NCBI GenBank assembly: GCA_004154925.1
Contig: QJNS01000032.1
Coordinates: 358,207-422,206, forward strand
Source: Monosporascus cannonballus
Taxonomy: Eukaryota > Ascomycota > Sordariomycetes > Xylariales
Direction of reading: 5' to 3'
DNA: 64,000 bases
Positions 49,398 to 57,637 of the stretch are shown piece by piece. Position 1 is the first letter of the stretch. Every line of letters starts with the position of its first letter. The notes beneath the pieces are model-generated. The model made no database searches. It saw only the letters and a program-made list of their open reading frames with translations, and was not told the DNA's origin. Position numbers and translations under genes: made by a program.

Positions 49398-50317
49398 TTA
49401 CTTGAATTCCTCTAGAGCAAAATAGTCCGAGATGTACCCTTCGCTTATGATGCCTGCGTCTCCTAGTTCTACGCCTGTCTCCTGGGTCTCCTCATTATCA
49501 TTGGGGATGCTTTCGCAAGATGGTTGACCATGGTTAGACGGCATGAATTCGACCGTTGCTGGCTTCCTCCCACTACTCACAATATCGAGAAACCTCGGTA
49601 AGTCGGCCAAAAAGTCTTCAACCCTAGAAGTAAGTGTGTCTCGGAGGCTATCCACAAGCCAGGACGGCCGGGTCTCAGCGATGCGACGGAGATGCTCGAG
49701 GGTCTGGACGTAGGGGGAGGGTATATTGCTGTCGTCGGTGAAGATTGTGCGATAAATTTCCTCCCATTTCTGTCCAGGTGAAACGCGGGAGGAACGCTTA
49801 GGCATAGCAGTAATTGCTGCCAACTGGGCCTCTGTGAGGTGATGGGTGGCTTCGGCTCGTGCTCTTGAGCAGGTGCTCTGTCGATGCGTATAGAGATCCA
49901 CAAGGGTATGAAAGATCGAGTTGCACTCTGGGCACTTAGGGGAATGGTGCTTCTTGAGGTGCTCACTGCACAGAAACAGTTAAGAGCGGCTAGACTACTA
50001 CTACATGGGCTGACCACTCACATTAACTTGGGAATGTCCGCGAGGCCGGTGCGACAAGAACCGGCCTTCTTGTATTGCTTTGGGTAGTGGGCTTGGAAAG
50101 GACAAGCCAGTCGGTCTTTATCCGAGCTGGCGTGTTCTGAATGTCCTAAAACATTGGCCATATTTGTTGAATTATAAATATGGAGTGCTTTCAACATTCG
50201 GTCGGGTCGTTTCCGGCCCATTACCAGCGAAGCTCGAAATTTCACCGGTTCTGTGCAAAGATAGCATGGTGGGGGAGCAGTTGGTACTGGCCACCGTCGC
50301 ATTGAGATGCATTCCAC
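49398..50317 (-). CDS. Fungal C2H2-type zinc-finger protein, copy 2 (two exons)
   Basis: Diverged tandem paralogue of the gene at 46,987-48,729. Exons are 50,022-50,317 and 49,398-49,965. The 56-bp intron (49,966-50,021) has a GTGAGT donor, a TTAAC branch-like site and a GCAG acceptor. The spliced frame gives 287 residues. Module 1 is CPF...SC with the same C-x15-C spacing, then LIEHLKKHH. Module 2 is C-x2-C-x12-H-x4-C (CPECNSIFHTLVDLYTHRQSTC without break). A KWEEIYRTIF segment parallels the KWKELYKILF of copy 1. The intron sits at the matching place in module 1, strong evidence of common origin. The N-terminus is only about 65 residues before module 1, against about 260 in copy 1, so an upstream exon may be missing or lost. 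Function unknown. Confidence 0.72.
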
Positions 50318-51012
50318 ATGCGTAAACTACATTGCCAGCCTCACCGGCGCTGATTGGGCATCGTTGGAGTCTTGGCACCATCTCTTAGAGATGGCTCATG
50401 ACTATCTTAAAGATATTGCATCTTCATCGGGTGAGGGGTATGGGTTGTCTTTCGACCAGCAGGCATTAGAAGCCCTATCACGTCAACAGTATTCTCACAG
50501 GAGCTGCACAGGTTCGTTGAGCACAGAGAATAAAACAGCTTCCGCTCAACAGATAACGCAACCTAATAGTTGATCTGGGGATAGTGAGTAAGGCACAATT
50601 AACATGGAAAGCAGGGGATTTGACAGCTAAGAGAACAGCAGCTATGTCAGAACATCAATACCTACTAAAGCGATACCTCAGCGAAGATGGCCAACCGAGA
50701 TTTACTTCTTCGGCACCCGTCATTGGTATTGGTGGAAGCCCCTTTACCAACACGAGGTCTCTTGAAGACCAAGTTCGCTCTCTTGAAGAGGTCATCCAGC
50801 ACAGTCCCATCGGATTTGGTCGAGAAGCTATCGGCGAAATCATTGAGAAGTGTTTTAGCTTCTTCGAGGACGCGAACGCATCAGTCCAAGCCGACATGGA
50901 GAGGCTTCTCCCGGGGCGGAACAAGGAAAAGCAGCACAGAGCTAGGGAGGAAGGCAAAGCGGTTCGAGACCAGGCCTCCGCAGTCGCGATGGGGGAGGTC
51001 GGAAAGGAGTGA
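50307..51012 (+). CDS. Hypothetical protein, tentative two-exon model
   Basis: No family recognised. Two plus-strand open frames (50,307-50,573 and 50,584-51,012) can be joined by an intron at 50,512-50,614 (donor GTTCGT, acceptor GCAG), keeping frame and giving about 200 residues. The second part is charged and helix-like (SLEDQVRSLEEVIQHSPIG, then EIIEKCFSFFEDANASVQAD) with a basic, Glu/Arg-rich tail. The donor is not the usual GTAAGT, so the second frame alone (142 codons) is an alternative. The start overlaps the start of the zinc-finger gene on the other strand by 11 bp, which is odd and lowers confidence. Transcription is not shown. Confidence 0.33.
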
Positions 51013-51129
51013 AAATTAAGAGGTTAACAGATCGTCTGAATGAATTTGACAGGTTGAAAGACGAAGGAAGGCAATGAAGGGAGCATGCCAAACAATATGC
51101 AGAGAATGTGTAACTTTGTCGATTTCAAG

Positions 51130-51235
51130 TTAATGCGCACTTGCGCAATAAGGGGCGGCCACTACGGGAATGCCACTACATCTTGCCTCTTGAATGGTAG
51201 TATTGATGTCAAATTATTGCGCATTTGCGCAATAA
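51130..51235. repeat. Duplicated 22-bp palindrome, 84 bp apart
   Basis: TTAATGCGCACTTGCGCAATAA at 51,130-51,151 and TTATTGCGCATTTGCGCAATAA at 51,214-51,235. Each has arms TGCGCA...TGCGCA, and the flanking TCAA and AAGGG are repeated as well. A third partial GCGCATTAG lies at 51,271. Possibly a regulatory site or remains of a small element. Confidence 0.7.
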
Positions 51236-51278
51236 GGGACAGGAATGTGCGGCGGAGCAACACGCTGGTGCGCATTAG

Positions 51279-51369
51279 CTTTTAGGGGTACGGCTGAGCG
51301 CAGCATAGCATCCCGCCCCTAAAAATCTACTGGTCAACCATAGGATAGATAGTGCGACGCCCCTAAAAG
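51279..51369. repeat. Cluster of CCCCTAAAA / TTTTAGGGG repeats
   Basis: CTTTTAGGGG at 51,279-51,288 is followed by CCCCTAAAA at 51,316-51,324 and CCCCTAAAAG at 51,360-51,369, so the first can pair with either of the others. An imperfect inverted pair GGTCAACCATAGG / CTTATGGTAACC brackets the last one. No coding content. Confidence 0.6.
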
Positions 51370-51389
51370 CCTTATGGTAACCGATGATT

Positions 51390-52255
51390 ATGAAAATGAA
51401 GGACGCAGGCCGAAAGGGCCCAGTGGCCCATACTCAGAGTCTTTCATTCTTCCGTATGATCTTGCCCAATGGCCCCCTCAAGCAGATCGCCATAATCTCT
51501 GCTGAAGTTCCTATGGAACGCGCTTATGGAGAGAAGTAACTGCAATATCGGAAAAGACAAGAGGCACACTAATTATAGCTGAGAAAGTGCAAATCTACCT
51601 GCCGGGTGCCGGCAGCAGGTGTGGCTCGACTATTCAAATCGTTGCTAATGCCCTCATTTTGACGTGCTGAGGGAAAAGGAAGTGAACGAGGGCTATTGTC
51701 CCGTATCCCCTCCGCCAGTCCCTGGCCTCCCAAATAGGAGAGTAACTCAATAGGCAGCATGTGACCTGTACATATGGTTCCCTCTTCTAGAGCACTGCTT
51801 GCATGGCCCGCACGAGAGCTAGCAATGCGCTAAAGCCCTGGAAGCCCTAGCTTTTAACTTGACATGACCTGACTGTCGACCGACCTGGTTAACCCGTCGA
51901 CCTGGTTGACCCCGTCGATCTAGCCGCCCGTGGCTTAAAAATGGGGGGGTGTGGGGGCGGTTCAGGGAGGAAAGCGACCGCCACCCCCCCTAATTGGGGC
52001 TTCGATTTTGGGCTTAAAACCAAGGCATGTTGTGCTAAAGCGGGGCGCGATGGCGTCACCTATATAAACGGTATCATAACAACCTCCTCGATACTCCCAG
52101 GATGTTGTGGAAAGAAAGCCTGTGGAGAAAATGCAATAAATGATGCTGTCGCAATAGCGTTATATGTAGTTAATTCTAACTCCGACAGATGTGGAGAGGA
52201 CGGGAAAGGCTAACGTTAGGGGGTTGATAAGTGGTAGAGGGCTGCCCAGGAAGGC
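51390..52255. other. Intergenic, repeat-rich, no gene supported
   Basis: Contains a near-tandem CCTGGTTRACCCCGTCGA pair at about 51,880-51,917 and a G-run/C-run hairpin (about 51,942-51,990). The 90-codon plus-strand open frame starting at 51,941 runs through that hairpin and is Gly/Cys/Lys-rich without a recognisable domain, so I leave it out as a gene. Confidence 0.45.
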
Positions 52256-52671
52256 GCCCCAGTTAGTTTAGCCACCCCGAACCGTTAATCGCACCACCCA
52301 CCAAACGCTTTCTGGCAACCCCCACCGCTAGCTACCTTCGGCCCTATACAAACTGAATGGTAGCTACGTCAGGGTAGGTACTTTTACCAAATACCACCAG
52401 AATTGCCGCAAACATGAAAGCTATATACTTAAATAAGAGGCCTTTTGCCAGCTTTTATTAAACCTTTCGAGGCTTAACCTTAACTTCAGCTTTAGCCTTA
52501 ACTCCAATGATTACGGTTACGGTTACAGTTTTGTTAAAATTCGAAGTACTTTCCTTAAAAGCTCAATAGAAGTAGTTTTCCGAGAACGATGCTAATCGTA
52601 AGTGGGGCTGCCAGAAAGGATTTAGGAAATTGTGCGATTAACGATCCGAAGTGGCCCAATTAACTGGGACG
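52256..52671. mobile_element. 416-bp MITE with long terminal inverted repeats
   Basis: The left arm (about 52,256-52,327) and the right arm (about 52,601-52,671) are inverted copies over about 70 bp. Three exact blocks keep identical spacing in both arms: CCCAGTTA, then 17 bp, CGTTAATCGCAC, then 13 bp, CTTTCTGGCA. Between blocks the arms differ mostly C versus T. CAGGAAGGC is directly repeated immediately outside (52,247-52,255 and 52,672-52,680), a 9-bp candidate target duplication. Long TIRs and a 9-bp duplication point to a Mutator-like origin; an 8-bp reading would suggest hAT. No coding capacity. Confidence 0.78.
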
Positions 52672-52931
52672 CAGGAAGGCAGAAAGCTTAGCGGTGCACA
52701 GACCAACAGATTTCCTGCAACGAAAGGGGTTAGGTTGGGGTTAAATTTAGCGCAGCGAAGGGGTAGCAAAGGATGGTTAAGGCAAAGGTGCTGGTTATTT
52801 TAATACCAGAAGGCTAATATCAAACTCTGAGATGTGTTGTCGGGATAGCAATTGCGTGTACGGCGGTATATCGCAGTTCACTTAAAGTAAAATATGCCAG
52901 GGAATGGGCACAATCTGCGTTCTTAATCTAT
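52672..52931. other. Spacer between MITE and tRNA gene
   Basis: No gene or RNA was seen. It holds the right copy of the CAGGAAGGC target-type repeat at its left edge and the upstream flank of the tRNA gene. Confidence 0.5.
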
Positions 52932-53019
52932 GGTCTATTCGTCTAGTGGTAAGGACGGTGGATTTTGAAAATGCGCTTTAGAAGTTCCACAAACCTCGGT
53001 TCGAACCCGAGATAGACCT
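52932..53019 (+). tRNA. tRNA-Gln(TTG) with a 16-nt intron
   Basis: Folds as a full cloverleaf. Acceptor GGTCTAT pairs with ATAGACC (7 bp). The D-arm contains TAGTGGTAAGG. The anticodon stem is GTGGA / TCCAC. The anticodon TTG is at 52,965-52,967, with T33 before it and A37 after. The T-arm is CTCGG-TTCGAAC-CCGAG. The extra bases lie directly after position 37 (52,969-52,984), the standard place of nuclear tRNA introns removed by the tRNA splicing endonuclease. The 3' CCA is not encoded, as usual in eukaryotes. Decodes CAA. Confidence 0.95.
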
Positions 53020-53029
53020 CAACTAGACC

Positions 53030-53047
53030 TTTTCTTTTACATTTTTT
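53030..53047 (+). terminator. RNA polymerase III terminator for tRNA-Gln
   Basis: T runs at 53,030-53,033, 53,035-53,038 and 53,042-53,047, starting 11 bp after the tRNA 3' end. Runs of four or more T are the normal Pol III stop signal. Confidence 0.75.
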
Positions 53048-53049
53048 CC

Positions 53050-53681
53050 GTTGGTTTGTCCGCTTAGTCTGTCAGAACTTTTTGTCTTTTCTAGATGGAG
53101 TAGGCTAATTCGTATCTGCCGCTGTATTTAGTGAAGTGCGCTTAGTGAAGAAATCGGGTAGCCAGAACTCGACATGTCCGGTCAGCTCCTATAATGGTTA
53201 GAAGAGAGAGGAAGGATCTATGCACCATGCATAGACTCAGACCGCAAGACCTGACGGGACCAGCCTGCTGGGTTGGAAAGAACCCCTTGCCTAGGTGGCC
53301 GCGATCACCCGAGGCTAATCGATAGATAATTCGTTGCAACATATCACAAGGACGTCGTCATCATACTACCGCCGGTCAGGTCCAAATGCTACGGTGCGCT
53401 CCCTTACACTTCAAAGAGTGCTGACAATATCCGCACTCACAGTGAGCCAATACGAGGCTTTCGGGGCCGAGTTTTAGTAATCCATATGGTCCCCCAGTTG
53501 AATAATGGCATTCCGCATCCCTTCGTTGCCTACGTATCAATCATCAGTGTACAGCTAATATATGCTACGCACGCACACCATCCCCAACTCAGGCCAGCCC
53601 CGTCTAGCTACATCCTTCTCAGCCTTATCCGAGCTCATCTCCTCCCTTATCTTCCCACGTAAGCCAAAGCGAGCCGAACGC
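53050..53681. other. Intergenic, 3' flank of APP1
   Basis: No gene is supported. A 66-codon minus-strand open frame (53,142-53,342) has no recognisable features. The plus-strand open frames starting at 53,562 and 53,740 run antisense through the APP1 3' end and are shadows. Confidence 0.5.
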
Positions 53682-56417
53682 CTACCCCTTCCTCGAAACC
53701 TCGGGCCGGACGCCCATCGCCTCCAACTCCCGCTTCACGATGCCAACCGCCTCGGCCATGACCTCCTCGCCGAGGCGCCACGTGTACAGCTGGACGTCGA
53801 TGCGGTCGAGGATGTCGTGGGCGAGCACGAGGCGGCGGCGCCAGAGCTCCAGCCGCTTATCGACCGGGCCATCGTCGTGCGTCATGGCGGCGGTGGCTGG
53901 ATTCGCGCCCTCGAGGGCCAACGAATCCGAGTCGACGTCCAAGGTGTCGGCGGTCGTCCGCCGGCGGTCATTGCTGGCCGTGAGGCGCGGACTAGCGCTA
54001 GGGGCGATGCTCGCCGGTGTGCCTCGCCTGCGGGGAGGTGGGGGAGGAGGAGCAGCGGCCCTTGATCCGTTTGGGAGAGTCGGTTCGGATGATGTGGGCG
54101 TCAATGCGTGTAAAGAAGTCCGCGGAGTAGACTGGCCACTTGAAGCGGTGGGCCTGCGTGGTGGAAGGGGTGGTCGGCTTTTCTGTTGTCTGGACTCGCC
54201 CGGCTCTTTCGTAGCGACTCCTGGAGCAGTTGGAAAGCCCCGCAACGAAGACGGCTTGGAGGGTCTGGCAGGAGGATTCCTGGGTAACGCATCCCCGTTC
54301 CGCATTGCCAGCGTAGCCTGGTTCAGTCCAGATTCAGAAGGCCGGCGTGGTTCTGCGAGGCCGACGGTGTTGGGTTCCTCAGAGAAGTCTATAAGATCCT
54401 CCATCGGATGTTCTCGGGCCTGGGTTTGTCTCGGTGGTTCTCTCGGACGAAGCGCCAGTCCGCTAGTGGACTCACCCCGTTCACTCTCGGAGCGTTGTGT
54501 CGGCGTCCTCTGAAGACCTTGGGTCCCTGCATTGAACTCGCTATCGAAATATCCGGCCTGTTCAGGTGTCGTCACATCTCGGATGAAAATGGCAATGATT
54601 CGCCCGGGATAATTAACGGCCAACTCCGTATAGACTTCCAAGTCAGCTTCGCCGCTATCACCGACGAGTAGGAATTTCCTTTCCGGAAAGTCCCGCATGA
54701 CCTTCTCTAGCGTACCCTTCTTCCGTTCCGCCACAGGCTCAAATATCCCTTGGAGCATGCCGCTGTACAGCTTCAGATGCAATGAGCCGGGTGGTAGTCC
54801 AGCGCGCTTAAAGAACGTGGCAAGGACGGGGTACAGCTGCCACGGACTGTTTGAACAGTAATGTATCTTGACACCCATATCATGGAGAGTGTTGTACCAG
54901 TCTCGAACGCCATCAACGGTCATCCCGTCGAGATCACGGATGAATGTGTTGCGGAATATCTCTTTCGCTCCCATCAATATGTTTGAATGCTTGATGGTGT
55001 CGTCAATGTCGCTAATGAGGCTGACCCCTTTCGGCTCGATGATCTGAATGGGTTCCGTGCATGACATATACTCGCTGGCTAATACTCGTACGTGGGTGGG
55101 CACAAAGTCAAGGGCCGCCCTTGTGATAAAATGCCCCGAGTCGTTGGTCCGGACCGTCCGCGATTGCGACTGCACGTCGTTGTAGAAGAACAGCGTTATT
55201 GGCATCTCGACGAGAGGGGACGTCATGAACGGAGCAATGCGAGCCATCAAGTTCGCGTTTGCAACAGCCAGTTCAGCATCGCTAAGGTCGGTGCTTCCCG
55301 TCGTATTCGTTCTCCCGGATAACGTAGGACTTGGCGGCGTTGAGGCGGGCGAGACACTCCTACTCCGTCGGCCCTTTGTAATTCGCTCATCTTCGTCGAA
55401 GAGGCGATCATTCGGGTCTTCGCTGTAGGTTCCCCTCTGCGCGGCTTCTCTCTCGGCCCGTCCCCTGCGCTCAATCTCCTCAGCTTTTTGCGCAATTCTC
55501 TGCTGCTCGCGTTCCTCTTCGTGTTGCTGATGCACCGAGGAAAGCGGCGGCCCGGCTGCGGCTGTTGGGTCACTCTGTTGAGAATTGGGAGCGGGAATGC
55601 CACTCAGGTGTCTCGCTAGACCGATCAGTATCCTATTACGGCGCGTGATTGGTCCCCGATGAGGGTTGTAGATCCAGCCGCGCACATCGACATCGACAAC
55701 GGCCTTCTCGTCTTCGTGACGGGCCCACTCATGCCTCCAGTAGTCCTCATCATCCATATCCACGGTTGAAGCATGCGGCGGTCCAGCCGGGTTTTGGAAT
55801 AGGGGTTCCTGGCCCCTGACGTGTCTCTTCGCGTACGAAGGGAACAAGACCATCTGTTCCTCCCCTCGGGTTATAATAGCCACATCGGGAAAAGCTCCGG
55901 GTATGCTAATTTTGGAGGCCTCATCCGAGTCGATTTGGCTGGCTCTCGTTTGGTTGTACGTCTCTTTAATTTCGCTCACGGCTGAGGCACCAGCCCTGTA
56001 CACACTCTCGGCCATAGCGGCAAGCTTCCTCCTCCTAGAACCGGGCTCGCGCCCGCTAGTTGCGCCATAATTCCTACTTCCCACGCCATATCCCGACATG
56101 AAACTCATCTTCCCCACGGTTGTCCTGGGCCCATTATCGGAATTCAGCGGTGCAGGCTGACCGAGCAGCAGCCGCCGGGCGCGGTCGACAAGACGTAGCT
56201 GCTCTCGGCGGCGACGCTGGCGCTCGAGGAGGAAACGGTATATGCGGCTCTGGATTCGGTGTTTATAATAGGGGACGGTGTCTAGGTGGAAGCCAATGAG
56301 TCGTTCACGATATCGATCCCGTAGCCGAGGGAAGAGATATTGTATTAGGCTCTGTTTGCGGCGTGGTTGAGGGCGTATTGCAGGTGGAATACGGCGCGGA
56401 GGAGCCAGCTTGGTCAA
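53682..56417 (-). CDS. APP1: App1-like phosphatidate phosphatase (DUF2183 family)
   Basis: Mg-dependent phosphatidate phosphatase converting phosphatidate to diacylglycerol; in budding yeast App1 sits at cortical actin patches and links lipid change to endocytosis. A single open frame of 911 residues. The catalytic DxDxT motif is D470-I-D472-D-T474 within SLISDIDDTIKHSNI, followed by DWYNTLHDMGVKIHYCSNSPWQLYP and LVGDSGEADLEVYTELA, the standard order of the family. The N-terminal 100 residues are strongly basic. Residues 104-460 hold an upstream conserved part and a low-complexity Glu/Arg stretch. The C-terminal third is Pro/Ser-rich with SH3-ligand-like PPLPPRRP and PPPPPPRRR runs, then a charged helix. 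Longer than yeast App1 (587). M104 (MSFMSGYG) is an alternative start. No intron is needed. Confidence 0.9.
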   Translation of the reverse strand: MTKLAPPRRIPPAIRPQPRRKQSLIQYLFPRLRDRYRERLIGFHLDTVPYYKHRIQSRIYRFLLERQRRRREQLRLVDRARRLLLGQPAPLNSDNGPRTTVGKMSFMSGYGVGSRNYGATSGREPGSRRRKLAAMAESVYRAGASAVSEIKETYNQTRASQIDSDEASKISIPGAFPDVAIITRGEEQMVLFPSYAKRHVRGQEPLFQNPAGPPHASTVDMDDEDYWRHEWARHEDEKAVVDVDVRGWIYNPHRGPITRRNRILIGLARHLSGIPAPNSQQSDPTAAAGPPLSSVHQQHEEEREQQRIAQKAEEIERRGRAEREAAQRGTYSEDPNDRLFDEDERITKGRRSRSVSPASTPPSPTLSGRTNTTGSTDLSDAELAVANANLMARIAPFMTSPLVEMPITLFFYNDVQSQSRTVRTNDSGHFITRAALDFVPTHVRVLASEYMSCTEPIQIIEPKGVSLISDIDDTIKHSNILMGAKEIFRNTFIRDLDGMTVDGVRDWYNTLHDMGVKIHYCSNSPWQLYPVLATFFKRAGLPPGSLHLKLYSGMLQGIFEPVAERKKGTLEKVMRDFPERKFLLVGDSGEADLEVYTELAVNYPGRIIAIFIRDVTTPEQAGYFDSEFNAGTQGLQRTPTQRSESERGESTSGLALRPREPPRQTQAREHPMEDLIDFSEEPNTVGLAEPRRPSESGLNQATLAMRNGDALPRNPPARPSKPSSLRGFPTAPGVATKEPGESRQQKSRPPLPPRRPTASSGQSTPRTSLHALTPTSSEPTLPNGSRAAAPPPPPPRRRGTPASIAPSASPRLTASNDRRRTTADTLDVDSDSLALEGANPATAAMTHDDGPVDKRLELWRRRLVLAHDILDRIDVQLYTWRLGEEVMAEAVGIVKRELEAMGVRPEVSRKG

Positions 56418-57637
56418 TACTACCAGGCGAATTGGTCCCCTAAGCGTTGGAAGGACCAGATCTAGGTGCGAAATTGAGAAGCTGGGAGACTCGCACAGAA
56501 TTCTTTAATTTACCAAGATCCAGGAAAGTAGGTAGTTAAGAGGTGCACCCGAAATACCGGAGGGCGCTCTGTGTGATTGGAAGCAGATTGAAGCTCCATC
56601 CAGTGGAAAGTACCTTCCTGCGGCCTTGATGTCATCAGCTGACCCCGGGGTCTTATCGCCCCTAAGTCGTCACGCTAGCCAAGGCAAACTTAGCGTATCT
56701 ACTTAGGTTGAACATCAGTGGCGGACGTCTTCACTACATACATACTCCCACCTATTTCATGTCTCCTGACAGCTGATGATGGGATATCTCTCATGACCTA
56801 AGCCATGGCAACCGGCCCTTTGACCTACTTCAACTCTGGTCTGCCGGACTGTTATATAAGATTGAGACTTCCTTTCACACACGACGGGCGTTCTACGTTC
56901 ATACAGTCACGCCAACAAGAATTTGTTACTCGAGCCGGCCTGGCGAAGAAGTGGGGCTTTTTCGGCAGGCCGGCTTCATCGGCAGACCGGCGCCCGGAAT
57001 CCTGAGAGGATTGGGTGGCTCACTGAGTTGGATCACTCGAATGTCAAGAGGTTTGTCTGTACCCGCAAGAGATAATTTGCCACACGGCAATTGAGTTTGC
57101 CCTTGAGGTGGATTCCGATGCCTCGCTGCAAAGTGATGGACATGTTCGACTTAGCATACTGGGACTATATCGATGGAGGGACGTATCGGCTAATATCAAG
57201 ATATTTCTACCGGACTGCCTACTCACGCTGTCCAAATAGAGACTAAGTGTTATCTTTGGAGCATAGACTAGTGGCGAAAGCCCTTCTGAGCCAGGTGCAC
57301 ACCGCGAGCCAAGGTGGGAAAGGTTCAGTAATATGCAGTGAGCATACGCGGCGGGCTTGCCGTCGGTCATCTGCTACCTCGTGCGCTCATGCACATATCT
57401 CCATCGCAGGCCTTTAACCCACAAAATGTAAGTGATGTTTGAGAGTCAACAATCTGTCTAGTACTGTCATACAGGAGGGCGATATCATAGAGAGTCGATA
57501 CAACACCCTTTAGAAGATATTGCCTGCTGACCGCAAAGAACACTCCTCCATCGGCACATGGCTCTAGGTGTGTATAGAGGTAAATCAACGGATCTCTGAG
57601 AAGTAACCAAGGTCCGGTCAACTCCCGCTTAACTCGC
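56418..57637. other. Intergenic between APP1 and the DUF1996 gene
   Basis: Contains the APP1 upstream region and the 3' flank of the DUF1996 gene. Small open frames at 56,805-57,005 (plus) and 57,044-57,370 (minus) have no recognisable domain. I see no gene here. Confidence 0.5.

Noticed and set aside
52528..52560. TTACGG repeats resembling telomere repeats inside the MITE
   Set aside because: Only about three irregular units of GGTTAC, not TTAGGG; too short to mean a telomeric relic.
53740..54513. 257-codon plus-strand open frame
   Set aside because: It is fully antisense to the low-complexity C-terminus of App1, which has clear family identity.
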